Positions 9,931 to 19,000 of a stretch of DNA of 64,000 nt are shown in pieces. Origin of the DNA: JAEUIX01 sp046156035 (GTDB lineage: Bacteria > Planctomycetota > Phycisphaerae > Phycisphaerales > UBA1924); contig JBJXEW010000056.1 of assembly GCA_046156035.1 (NCBI GenBank), positions 62,001 to 126,000 on the forward strand, in the 5' to 3' direction. Positions within the stretch are counted from its first letter, which is position 1. The number at the start of each line of letters is the position of its first letter. The translations under genes were made by a program, and so were the position numbers. The notes under the pieces were generated by a model, which did no database searches, had not been told where the DNA came from, and saw only the letters and a program-made list of their open reading frames with translations.

Positions 9931-9957
9931 CGAGTTGATGAGTTGATGAGTGGACGG
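9918..9957. repeat. Five tandem 8-bp units (GTTGAYGA)
   Basis: Units start at 9918, 9926, 9934, 9942 and 9950: GTTGACGA twice, GTTGATGA twice, then a decayed GTGGACGG. The array covers the last codons and stop of aroA and almost reaches the mnmA start. It is one of several word-like short tandem repeats in this window. Confidence 0.9.
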
Positions 9958-9959
9958 GC

Positions 9960-11201
9960 ATGGATGCCGCGTGTTCCTACCATTCGTTCGTGACGGCCAA
10001 GAAGCCCAAAGTGCTGGTGGCGATGTCCGGCGGCGTGGATTCGTCCGTCGCCGCGGCACTGCTTCTGCAGCAGGGTTACGAAGTCGTCGGCTGCTTCATG
10101 CGTCTGGGTTCGCCGGGCGAATCGTTGGACGAACTCATGCCCGCGCCCGCTGCCGAGGCCGCGTGCAAGCCCGCCAAGATCGGCCATCAAGGGTGCTGCT
10201 CCATCAACGACGCGGCGGATGCACGCCTGGTCGCGGCCCACCTGGGCGTGCCCTTCTACGTCGCAAACTTCAAGAAGGACTTCGGCCGCATCATCGACTA
10301 CTTCGCGACGGAGTATGCCGCGGGCCGCACGCCCAACCCGTGCGTGCGCTGCAACGACTGGCTGAAGTTCGGCAAACTGCGCGACTACGCCCGCCAGATC
10401 GACGCGGCGTTCGTGGCCAGCGGCCATTACGCGCGCGTGGAGCGCAGCGCCAGCGGCGAGCACCGCTTGCTGCGCGGCCTCGATGATGACAAGGACCAGT
10501 CGTACGTCCTCTTCGGCGCGGCACGCGATGAACTGGGCCACATGCTCCTGCCCATCGGTGGCCTCACCAAGCCGCGCGTGCGCGAACTGGCGAAGGAACT
10601 CGGCCTGCCCGTGTTTGACAAGCCGGATTCGCAGGAAATCTGCTTTGTGCCCGACAACGACTACGCGGGGCTGGTGGAGCGGCGCTCGGTCGCGGCCGCT
10701 GCGGCCCACCAGCAGGGCGGCGACATTCTTGATGCCGGCGGCAGCGTCGTGGGGCGGCACGGCGGTCAGCACCGCTTCACGCTGGGGCAGCGTCGGGGTG
10801 TCGGCGTAGCGCTGGGGTATCCGATTTATGTTGTGGGGAAGGATGCCGCGGCCAACACCATCACGGTCGGGCCTCCCGAGGCGCTGCTGGCGGCGGGGTG
10901 CAGCGCGGGCGAGGCAAACTGGCTGGTGGACCCGCCGCCCGCCGGTGAATGGGTCGTGTGCGAGATCAAGTACCGGTACAACACGCCGGCCGCGGCGGGG
11001 CGTGTGCGCGTGCTGGAGCCGGGCGGGGAAGCAACTCCCAGCGGGCGCCACGGCCGCTTCGAGGTGCGGTTTGATGCTCCGCAGTCGGCGGTCACACCCG
11101 GGCAGGCGGTGGTGCTGTACGAGCGCGACGGCCCGGCTGCCGGGAGCACGTCCGGGGCGGTGTTGGGCGGCGGGTGGATCGAATCGACAACCAAGCGTTA
11201 G
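9960..11201 (+). CDS. mnmA: tRNA-specific 2-thiouridylase
   Basis: 413 residues. It adds sulfur to U34 of tRNA (Lys, Glu, Gln) in the cytoplasm. PP-loop SGGVDSS at 23-29 binds ATP. The catalytic pair is C128 (NPCVRCN) and C228 (SQEICFVP). ASGHYARV at ~153-160 and the C-terminal beta-barrel are typical. The annotated ATG gives a short N-terminal extension; a GTG at 9990 (VTAKKPKV) is an alternative that matches family length equally well. It ends four bases inside the convergent cNMP-binding gene (overlapping stop codons at 11198-11201). Confidence 0.95.
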   Translation: MDAACSYHSFVTAKKPKVLVAMSGGVDSSVAAALLLQQGYEVVGCFMRLGSPGESLDELMPAPAAEAACKPAKIGHQGCCSINDAADARLVAAHLGVPFYVANFKKDFGRIIDYFATEYAAGRTPNPCVRCNDWLKFGKLRDYARQIDAAFVASGHYARVERSASGEHRLLRGLDDDKDQSYVLFGAARDELGHMLLPIGGLTKPRVRELAKELGLPVFDKPDSQEICFVPDNDYAGLVERRSVAAAAAHQQGGDILDAGGSVVGRHGGQHRFTLGQRRGVGVALGYPIYVVGKDAAANTITVGPPEALLAAGCSAGEANWLVDPPPAGEWVVCEIKYRYNTPAAAGRVRVLEPGGEATPSGRHGRFEVRFDAPQSAVTPGQAVVLYERDGPAAGSTSGAVLGGGWIESTTKR

Positions 11202-12058
11202 CCCTTCGGGCTCGCCGCCTCGATCTTCTCTTCGATCTGCTCGAGTTTGCGGGCGATCGCCATGATCTCGGTCTGCGCCTTCACGTTCACCTGGTAGTCC
11301 AGGTCGGTGCGCAGGCGGTCCTTCTCGCTCTGGCGGTTCTGGCTCACCATCACGAAGATGGAGAGGAAGATGGCCTCCAGCGAGACCACCATCGTGAGCA
11401 GGCCGAAGGGGAACGGGTCAAACGCGAAGACCTTGGGCGGGTCGGTCATCGTCCCGCCGATGGCGTTGAGCATGATCCACCCGCCGAACCAGCAGATGTG
11501 GAACACGGTCGTCCACTGGCTCGCGGCGACCGAGGCGATCACGTCGCTGGCGCGCTGCCACAGGCTCGCCCGCCGGCCCGCGAACACCTCGTTGGGATTT
11601 TTCAGGTGCCGCAACTGCTCGGTGTTGGCCCGCAGCCGCTGGCCCATCACGGTGAGGATGCCGATGCCCACCTCCGGGTGCTGGCGCAGAAAGCGGTGCA
11701 GGGTTTCGCGGTCGAGCACCAGCAGCGTGCACGGCTCAAGCGCCCGCACCGTGGCGGTGCGCGGGCCTGCATCCAGCAGGCTGATCTCGCCGAAGAAGCC
11801 GCCCGCCTCGAGCGTGTTGATCGAGACGTGCTGGCCCGTCTCGTTGGGCACGCTCACATCCACCGAGCCGCCCTCGATGAGGAAGAAACTCTCGCCGCGG
11901 TCGCCGAGCCAGAAGATGGTCTCGTGCGCGGGCACATGCTTGCGGCGCATGGCCGCGAACAGGTCGCGCCGCTGCGCGGGCTCCAGCCGCGAGAAGAGGG
12001 CGATGTGCGCGAGCGGGTCGTCTGCCTGCGGTGTGGGTTGGTTGACGGGCTCGGACAT
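11198..12058 (-). CDS. Cyclic nucleotide-binding domain protein fused to DUF1003 membrane domain
   Basis: 286 residues. N-terminal cNMP/CRP-type domain (~15-135) with GGFFGEISLLDAGPRTATVRA, the phosphate-binding-cassette region (here with PRTATV rather than the usual RSA). C-terminal DUF1003 domain (~165-270) has two membrane helices (TTVFHICWFGGWIMLNAI; FGLLTMVVSLEAIFLSIFVM) followed by QNRQSEKDRLRTDLDYQVN, the DUF1003 signature, and a coiled-coil tail. It is probably an inner-membrane protein whose state responds to a nucleotide; the function is unknown. I chose ATG 12058 (MSEP) over ATG 12070. It is 33 bp downstream of the FkbM gene and may belong to the same operon. Confidence 0.85.
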   Translation of the reverse strand: MSEPVNQPTPQADDPLAHIALFSRLEPAQRRDLFAAMRRKHVPAHETIFWLGDRGESFFLIEGGSVDVSVPNETGQHVSINTLEAGGFFGEISLLDAGPRTATVRALEPCTLLVLDRETLHRFLRQHPEVGIGILTVMGQRLRANTEQLRHLKNPNEVFAGRRASLWQRASDVIASVAASQWTTVFHICWFGGWIMLNAIGGTMTDPPKVFAFDPFPFGLLTMVVSLEAIFLSIFVMVSQNRQSEKDRLRTDLDYQVNVKAQTEIMAIARKLEQIEEKIEAASPKG

Positions 12059-12091
12059 CGCTGGCAGCATACCAAGCGGCCCGCGCGCCCG

Positions 12092-12916
12092 CTACTCCAG
12101 GAACATCTCCATCCGCTTGAGCCGGGCGTAGATGTCCTCGTCACCCCGCCGCACGTACAGCCGGTTCACGCCCACGCCGCCGATCAGGTCGTAGGGCTTG
12201 GCGGCCATGTACCGCAGAACCGCGCTGTCGGGCTTCATCGCCGAGTCCTCGATCATCAGCACCCGCGGCTTAAAACGCTCAAGTTCGAAGCCCTCCAGCA
12301 GGTTCACCTCGTCGCCTTCCACGTCGATGCTCACGAAATCAATCGGCCCCGTGTGCTCCTTCAGCACCTCGTCCATCGTCATCACCGGCACCTCCACCGT
12401 GGCCGTGGGGAGTTGGCGCCGCCGGATGTCCGCCACGTGGTGCGCATCGCCGTGCAGGTACGACAGCATCTCGATCTGCGTTGAGACCGTGAACTTCGCC
12501 GTGGGCGGGTGGCCCGGCTTGGAGAGGGCAGCGTGAACCACGCGGCTGTTCTTCCGCAGGGCCCGGCACTTCTCATACGCAGCAGGGATCGCCTCGATCA
12601 GCACGCCCTTCCAGCCCACCGCCTCGTAGGCGAACGACACGCTGAACTTCTCGCCGTCGTACGCGCCCACCTCGATGAAGAAGCCGTCCAACTTGCCCCC
12701 GAAAATCTCCCACAGCGCCGTGTCCTCGCCGAACTGCGCCTGGAAGATGACCGGCAGTGAGGGCGCGCGGCCGGCGCGGCGAACCATCGCCTCCGCTCGA
12801 TACGCGAACGTGTCGCGGCGCATCCGGTAGATGAGTTGCTCGGCAGACGCCAGGCGGAGTTCAAGATCGGCCAGACGCTGGTTTGGGGGTGGGCCGGGCT
12901 GTGGGTACATGCTCAT
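12092..12916 (-). CDS. FkbM-family SAM-dependent methyltransferase
   Basis: 274 residues. Residues ~55-265 carry the FkbM / Methyltransf_21 fold: QFGEDTALWEIF, then motif I FFIEVGAYDGEKFSVSFAYE, a short VLIEAIPAAYEKC, and DFVSIDVEGDEVNLLEGFE. The family usually O-methylates small molecules or glycans; the substrate is not readable here. The start ATG (12916) overlaps the stop of the upstream DNA methylase gene in an ATGA arrangement, so translation is probably coupled. A second ATG two codons later (12910) is possible. Confidence 0.9.
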   Translation of the reverse strand: MSMYPQPGPPPNQRLADLELRLASAEQLIYRMRRDTFAYRAEAMVRRAGRAPSLPVIFQAQFGEDTALWEIFGGKLDGFFIEVGAYDGEKFSVSFAYEAVGWKGVLIEAIPAAYEKCRALRKNSRVVHAALSKPGHPPTAKFTVSTQIEMLSYLHGDAHHVADIRRRQLPTATVEVPVMTMDEVLKEHTGPIDFVSIDVEGDEVNLLEGFELERFKPRVLMIEDSAMKPDSAVLRYMAAKPYDLIGGVGVNRLYVRRGDEDIYARLKRMEMFLE

Positions 12917-13791
12917 CGTCGGCCCTTGTGTTCGGTGGCGGGGCGGTGGGCGCGGCCGGTGCCGAGACCCTTGTGCATGATGAAAAGATAGTTGAACCCG
13001 CGCAGGAAAAAGTTGCCCTCCTGCGCCGCCTTGTGCCAGTTGCCGCGTGCAAGTTTCTCGTTGCCGCGCACCACCGCCACGATATCGACGGGCGTGAACC
13101 GGCTTCGCAGCAGCGCGAACAACTCGAAGCCGATGGGCACGAACGTGCCAGAAGGGCGTGCCCCCGGCTTGCCCTTCACGAACGAGTCGCTGACGTAGAG
13201 GGCCATGAACCGGTCGGGCCTGAGCACCCGATGCGCTTCGCCGATCACCTGTTCCATCGCCTGAAAATAGGCCCTGCCGCCGTCGGACCCACCGGAATCG
13301 AGCCTGCCGATGCAGCGTGGATCGTCGGAGTACTCAATGTGCGTCGAGTAGGGCGGGTCGATGAACACGAAGTCCGCCGCGGCATCGGCGAGGGGGACGC
13401 TGCGGGCATCGGCTTGACGGATGTCTTCGCGCGCGGGGGCAAGGTCGCACCCCAGGCCCGTGCGGCCGAGGTCGCGGCACACGTCCAGCGTCGTGCCGCT
13501 GCCGCACATGGGGTCCAGAACGGTGTCGCCCGGCTTGGTGTAGCGCTGCAGCACTTGCCAGATCACCCATGAGGGCGTGGCACCGGCGTACTTGGCGCTC
13601 CCCTGCACGGGCGAGCCGGGCACCGAGTAGTGCTGGCTCGCGTACTCCCACAGCGTGGTGGTGAAGACTTCCAGAGGCGGTTTGGCAGCGTGGCCCAAGG
13701 CCGCGCCGCGCCCCGGCGTGCCCGCGGGGCGGAACCGAGCGCGTTCACGCTGCGGCCCACTCCCGTGGTTGGGTCTGAAGCCCCGGCTCAT
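12913..13791 (-). CDS. Solitary DNA methylase (N4/N6 type, DPPY)
   Basis: 292 residues. SAM motif I is VLDPMCGSGTT and catalytic motif IV is FIDPPYSTHIEYS, giving the order motif I then DPPY seen in the N6-adenine/N4-cytosine methylase family (PF01555-like). TPSWVIWQVLQRYTKPGD precedes motif I, as in such enzymes. No restriction nuclease is adjacent, so it would be an orphan methylase; a TRM11-like RNA methylase is a less likely alternative. Start ATG 13791 overlaps the stop of the DHH gene (ATGA at 13788-13791). It is embedded in the ribF operon, an unusual position. Confidence 0.82.
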   Translation of the reverse strand: MSRGFRPNHGSGPQRERARFRPAGTPGRGAALGHAAKPPLEVFTTTLWEYASQHYSVPGSPVQGSAKYAGATPSWVIWQVLQRYTKPGDTVLDPMCGSGTTLDVCRDLGRTGLGCDLAPAREDIRQADARSVPLADAAADFVFIDPPYSTHIEYSDDPRCIGRLDSGGSDGGRAYFQAMEQVIGEAHRVLRPDRFMALYVSDSFVKGKPGARPSGTFVPIGFELFALLRSRFTPVDIVAVVRGNEKLARGNWHKAAQEGNFFLRGFNYLFIMHKGLGTGRAHRPATEHKGRR

Positions 13792-14903
13792 GCGTTCTTC
13801 ACCGTGCGAATCGCCTGCACGATGCGGGCCTTGGCCTCGGCGATGGGCGCGGCGATCTTGACGCCCGCCGCGCGTGCGTGCCCGCCGCCCCCCAGCACGC
13901 GACAAACCGCCGCCACGTCGATGGCGCGGGGTCCGGGCTTGCTGCGGATGCTGGCCTTCGTGACGGGGCCGGCGGGGTCCTTCGCCACCGTCTCGGTGAG
14001 CACGACCGCCACCTGAATCTCGGCCACGCAGAGCACATCGGCCGCGAAACCGCCGGCTTCCTCGCTGTCGGAGTGCGTGGCATCAAAGTCGGCCCGCGTC
14101 AGGGACATGACGGCGACAGACTGCCCCTCGAAATACTCAAGCGAAGCGAGCGCACGGGCCTGGAGGGCCAGGCGCGACGGCCGGTCCTGCTGCTCCACCC
14201 ACTCAAAGAGCCGAGAGTGATCAACGCCGGTTTCGAGCAGGTCCGCCGCGAGCCGCAGCGTGGCCGAGCGCGTGTTCGAGAACTTGAACCACCCGGTGTC
14301 GGTGGCGAGGCCCAGGAACAGCGGCTCGGCGATATCCAGCGGCAGTTTGGCCGCGGATGCCACGCCGAGCAGTTGGGCGCAGAGCGGCGCAACCACCTCG
14401 GCGACGGCCGCGGCCTTAGCGTCGATCAGCCGCGCGTTGGTCAGGTCCGTGCTGCCGCTGAGGTGGTGGTCGATCACCATCACCTTGTCCGTGCGCGGCT
14501 GGAGATACCCCTTCACCTCTTCAAGTTGCATCCACGACCCGGTGTCAACGATCACCATCGCATCGGGCTCGGGAAGTGCTCCAAGGCGTGCCGCGTGGTC
14601 ATTCTCCAGCAGCACGTGTGGCGTCGCCGCGATGAGGTGCGCTGCCCACCGGGGCATGCTGGGCACATAGGCCGGCATCGCCACGATGCCGAGGCTGCTG
14701 AGCGAGCGGGCGAGTGCCAGGCTGGAACCGAGCGCATCGCCGTCTGGCCGCGCGTGCGTGAGCAGGAGCACGCGCTTGGCCCTGCGCAGCGCATCGACGA
14801 TCTGTGCGGGCGAGCGGGTCGAAGCCCAGCCCGAGGCCTCCGCGGAAGCACCCGGCGCTCCGGCGGACGGGGCCGGCGGCGTGGCAGTGGGGGATTGACT
14901 CAC
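13788..14903 (-). CDS. DHH/DHHA1 phosphoesterase, NrnA-like (oligoribonuclease / pAp phosphatase)
   Basis: 371 residues starting at GTG 14903, which overlaps the ribF stop (GTGA). N-terminal DHH domain: THARPDGDALGSSLALA near residue 55, AMVIVDTG, then VIDHHLSG giving the DHH triad. The C-terminal DHHA1 domain has RSKPGPRAIDVAAVCRVLGGGGHARAAG. NrnA proteins degrade very short RNA oligonucleotides and 3'-phosphoadenosine 5'-phosphate. nrnA next to ribF is a conserved bacterial arrangement (rbfA-nrnA-truB-ribF clusters), which supports the call. The long in-frame extension beyond 14903 lies inside ribF and is not used. Confidence 0.88.
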   Translation of the reverse strand: MSQSPTATPPAPSAGAPGASAEASGWASTRSPAQIVDALRRAKRVLLLTHARPDGDALGSSLALARSLSSLGIVAMPAYVPSMPRWAAHLIAATPHVLLENDHAARLGALPEPDAMVIVDTGSWMQLEEVKGYLQPRTDKVMVIDHHLSGSTDLTNARLIDAKAAAVAEVVAPLCAQLLGVASAAKLPLDIAEPLFLGLATDTGWFKFSNTRSATLRLAADLLETGVDHSRLFEWVEQQDRPSRLALQARALASLEYFEGQSVAVMSLTRADFDATHSDSEEAGGFAADVLCVAEIQVAVVLTETVAKDPAGPVTKASIRSKPGPRAIDVAAVCRVLGGGGHARAAGVKIAAPIAEAKARIVQAIRTVKNA

Positions 14904-15943
14904 GAGGCCCCTTCCGTGTGCGAGCCTACGGCAACGAGGTTTTCTTTCGGTCGGGTTCTTGTGCGTTCCAGCAGCGGCCTCACCAGCGCGCCGGCACGAG
15001 CGGTGTCGCGGGCCAACTGGGCCTTGAACGCCTCGATGCCCGGGAAGCGCACCTGATCGCGCAGAAACGCGACCAGTTCCAGTTGCAGTCTCCATCCGTA
15101 CTCGGGCAGGTCGGGCAGCGGCGCCCACGCGCGGCCGGCATCCTGCGCAGTGCCGATCAAGAACGCCTCAACCGTGCGGCGCGCTCCGGCGAAGGTTGGG
15201 CGCTCGCCCACGTTCACCGCCGCGGCGAAGACGCGCCCGTCGCCGAGTGTGGCCCGTGCCGCGTAGACGCCGTCCGCCGGAGGCAGGCTCGTCGTCGCCA
15301 GGTTGGCCGTGGGGAAGCCGATGGTGCGGCCGCGCTGATCGCCCTGCACGACCTCGCCAGACAGTGTGTGAAAGCGGCCCAGCACACGCGCGGCATCATC
15401 CACACGCCCGTGCGCAAGCAGCCACCGGCACAACGTGCTGGAGGCCCGCACAATGCTGTGGTCGCCCAGCACCACTTCCACAGGGTCCACAATGCGAGCC
15501 TCGATGCCCAGCGGGCGGGTGAGGGCGCAGAGCATGTCGGTGTCGCCGGCCCGGTTCTTGCCGAAGCAGAAATCGCGTCCTTCCACAATCGCCAGCGGGC
15601 GGCGTTCGGCGGCAACCTTGTTGAGGAACTGGGCCGGCGACAGGCCCAGCAACGCCGGCTCAGGCAGGAGACGCTCCACCTCGTCGGCACCGAGGTCTCG
15701 CAGGTGTGCGGCCTTGGCCTCAAAGGGCATCAGCACAGGGGGGCACGCGTGCGGAGCGACGATGCTCAGCGGGTGCGGGTCAAAGACCATCGCCACGACC
15801 TTCACGCCCGGCTCCGCCGCGGCATCGGCGATGCCCCGCGCCATGCGCACCAGTTCGGCGTGCCCGCGGTGCACCCCGTCGAACGTGCCGATCGTGAGCA
15901 CCGAGCGGTGGTCTGGGGTGCCGGAGTGTGTGAGAGCGGCCAT
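14900..15943 (-). CDS. ribF: Bifunctional riboflavin kinase / FAD synthetase
   Basis: 347 residues. It converts riboflavin to FMN and then FAD. The FAD-synthetase domain carries IGTFDGVHRGHAELV at 17-31, DPHPL at ~55-59 and GRDFCFGKNRAGD at ~121-133. The riboflavin kinase domain starts at ~195 with GRTIGFPTANLATTSL and contains GVYAARATL, AVNVGERPTF and VEAFLI. First gene of a minus-strand operon (ribF, DHH phosphoesterase, DNA methylase, FkbM). It is divergent from putA with 111 bp between, and PutA itself needs FAD. Confidence 0.96.
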   Translation of the reverse strand: MAALTHSGTPDHRSVLTIGTFDGVHRGHAELVRMARGIADAAAEPGVKVVAMVFDPHPLSIVAPHACPPVLMPFEAKAAHLRDLGADEVERLLPEPALLGLSPAQFLNKVAAERRPLAIVEGRDFCFGKNRAGDTDMLCALTRPLGIEARIVDPVEVVLGDHSIVRASSTLCRWLLAHGRVDDAARVLGRFHTLSGEVVQGDQRGRTIGFPTANLATTSLPPADGVYAARATLGDGRVFAAAVNVGERPTFAGARRTVEAFLIGTAQDAGRAWAPLPDLPEYGWRLQLELVAFLRDQVRFPGIEAFKAQLARDTARAGALVRPLLERTRTRPKENLVAVGSHTEGAS

Positions 15944-16054
15944 GCGGACAAACGTTAGGCCCTTGCCGCGGGTTGTTCGGACTGCGCGCGGGTGGGTGTA
16001 GACTTGGCGGACCGCTCCGCCGTCCGGTCAGGGCGGGCTGGCACGAGGGCACAC

Positions 16055-19000
16055 ATGGCGTTCTTCACGCGAAAAAGCAAGTCGCTGTCAACCCCCGTTG
16101 CCGTTCCCTCTGCACCGGTCGCGCCGGGCCAGGAGGCCCGCATCCACCAGATCGGTGCCGACATGCTGGCGCGCGCCCGCGGGCACAAGCAGGGGCTGCT
16201 CTCCGCCAAGTTCTACAGCGACGCCCTGATGGAATGGTCCATGAAGGACCAGGCCTTCAAGGTGCAACTCTTCCGCTTCGTCGACGCCTTCCCGGTGTTG
16301 CACACCGCCGATGACACCTACGACCACCTTGAGGACTACCTCTCGCAGCCGGGCGTCACGGTGCCCGGCGTGATCTCCGCCGCGATGACCGCGGGGAAGT
16401 TCGCCAAGGGCATGGCGGTCTCGACCATCTCGCGCCAGATCACCGGGATGGCCCAGAAGTTCATCGCCGGCACCGACGCGGCCTCGGCCCTGCCCATGCT
16501 CAAAGACCTCTGGTCGAGCGGCATCGCCTTTTCCGTAGACCTCCTCGGCGAGGCCTGCCTGAGCGACCACGAGGCCGATGCCTACCGCGACAAGTACCTT
16601 GACCTCATCAGCAACCTTCCCGGCCAGGTGGCCTCGTGGCCCGTTAGCCCGCGTCTGGAGTCGGACCACCTCGGCCCTATCCCGCGCACGAACGTGTCGG
16701 TCAAAATATCTTCGCTCTCAGCCCGTTGCGATCCGATCGATCCCGTTGGCGCACGCCGCGACCTCATGAAACGCCTGCGCCCGATCCTTGAAGCCGCCGC
16801 GGCCAAGGGCGTGCTGGTGAACTTCGACATGGAGCAGGAGTCGCTCAAAGACTTCACGCTCGACCTCTTCATGCGTTGCTGCGAAGAAGTGAACTTCATC
16901 GCTGGCCTGGCGATGCAGGCCTACCTCGTGAGCGGCGATGCGGATGCACGCCTCATCTGCGATTGGGCAAGCAAGGCGAACCGTCAGGTCACCGTCCGGC
17001 TGGTGAAGGGCGCGTACTGGGACTACCAGGTGATCCACGCCGAACAGAACGGCTGGCCCTGTCCGGTCTGGAAAAACAAGCGGCTCACCGATGCGTGCTT
17101 CGAGCGGATGACGGGCATCTTCCTCGATGCCACGCCGCGCAGCATCACGCAGGGCGGTGTGAAACTGGCCCTCGGCTCCCACAACGTCCGCTCCATCGCG
17201 GCGGCCTTGGCCGCCCTCGAGCAACGCGGCCTGCCGCCAGCCGCGCTCGAACTCCAGATGCTCCACGGCATGGCCGACCAACTCAAGCACGCCGCCAGCG
17301 AGATGGGCCTGCGCGTGCGTGAGTATCTGCCCGTGGGCGAGATGATCCCCGGCATGGCCTATCTCGTGCGACGCCTCTTGGAGAACACCAGCAACGAGAG
17401 TTGGCTCAAGGCGGGTTTTCTCGACAACGCCGACTCCGCGAAACTGCTCGCCAGCCCGCACGACAATGCCAACGAGCCCGGAGCGTCAGCGACGGGTCCA
17501 TCTCGCAACGGCAAGCCACGCGCGACCACCCACGCCTCCCCCTCCGGCATCGCGCTCGAAGGCGGCGGCCGATCCTCCGGCCTCGACCCCGACCGCCACG
17601 CGCTCTCCCCGGCCGTACCGGGTGTCGGCGATGGTCGCCCGTTCTTCAACGAGCCCCTGCGAGACTTCTCCAAGGCGGCCCAGCGCGAGGCCTTCGCGGC
17701 CGCCGTGGCCAAGGCCACCGTGCCGCGTGTGGCCAACGACACCACGCCCCAGCAGGCCGCCGCGATGGTGGCCGCCGCGGCCGGCGCATTCCCCGCATGG
17801 CGCGACACCGACCCGCTCGTTCGCAGCGCCGTGCTGGTCCGTGCCGCCGCGCTCATGCGCGCACGTCGCGATGAACTCTGCGGCGTCATGATCAAGGAGG
17901 CCGGCAAGACCTGGCGCGAGGCCGATGCCGACACGTGCGAGGCGATTGACTTCTGCGAGTATTACGCCCGCACCGCGCCCGCCCTGTTCGCACGCCAGCG
18001 TCTCGGTCGCTTCATCGGCGAGTTGGACGAAACCCTCTACCAGCCGCGCGGCGTGGCAGTGGTCATCAGCCCATGGAACTTCCCGCTGGCCATCTGCTGC
18101 GGCATGACGGTCGCCGCGCTGGCCACGGGCAACACGGTGCTCGTGAAGCCCGCGGAGCAGACTCCGGGCATCGCCAAGTTGATGGTCGATATTCTGCACG
18201 ACGCGGCCCGCGAAGTGTTGAGCGCCGCGTCCTCGCGTCTGGCGTCTGACGTCTCGCGTCTCGTCGCCTTCTGCCCCGCACCCGGCGAGACCACAGGCGC
18301 GGCACTGGTCCGCGATCCGCGCGTGGCCGTCATCGCCTTCACGGGCTCGCGCGATGTGGGCCTGGACATTCTCAGCGCCGCCGCGCCGCCGTCGCCGTTC
18401 GCATCGTCGGGTGGTCCGGCGGTCCCCGCCGGCGCTCGTGCCGTCGCGCCCTCCCATCTCAAACGCGTCGTCTGCGAGATGGGCGGGAAGAACGCCGTCA
18501 TCATCGACACCTCGGCCGATCTGGACGAGGCCGTGCTGGGCGTACGGCATTCTGCCTTCGGCTTTCAGGGCCAGAAGTGCTCGGCCTGCTCGCGGCTCAT
18601 CGTCGTCGATCCGGCCGGCCCCACCGGCCCCGCCATCACGCGCTTCCGCGAGCGGCTCGTGGAAGCCACGCGGGCCCTCTCCGTCGGCGACCCGGCACTG
18701 CCCGGCACCGATGTCGGTCCTGTGATTGCTGCCGACGCGAAGGCCAAGATCGAGGGGTTCATCTCGCGTGCGAAGGCCGGCGGCCTGAGTTTCGCGGCCC
18801 TCGATCTTCCGGCCTCCATGCCTTCGTCCCTTCGTGCCTCCGTGCCTTCTGCCTTCGTCGCTCCCCACATCTTCTGGGTTGTGCCCCAGAACCACGAACT
18901 CGCCCGCGAGGAGGTCTTCGGGCCCGTGCTGGCGATCATGCACGCACCGAGTTTCGATGAGGCCCTGCGCATCGCCAACGCCTCCGACTACAAACTCACC

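Noticed and set aside
15992..16054. Earlier putA start at 15992
   Set aside because: Would add 21 residues with no homology inside the short divergent promoter gap; ATG 16055 has a ribosome site.
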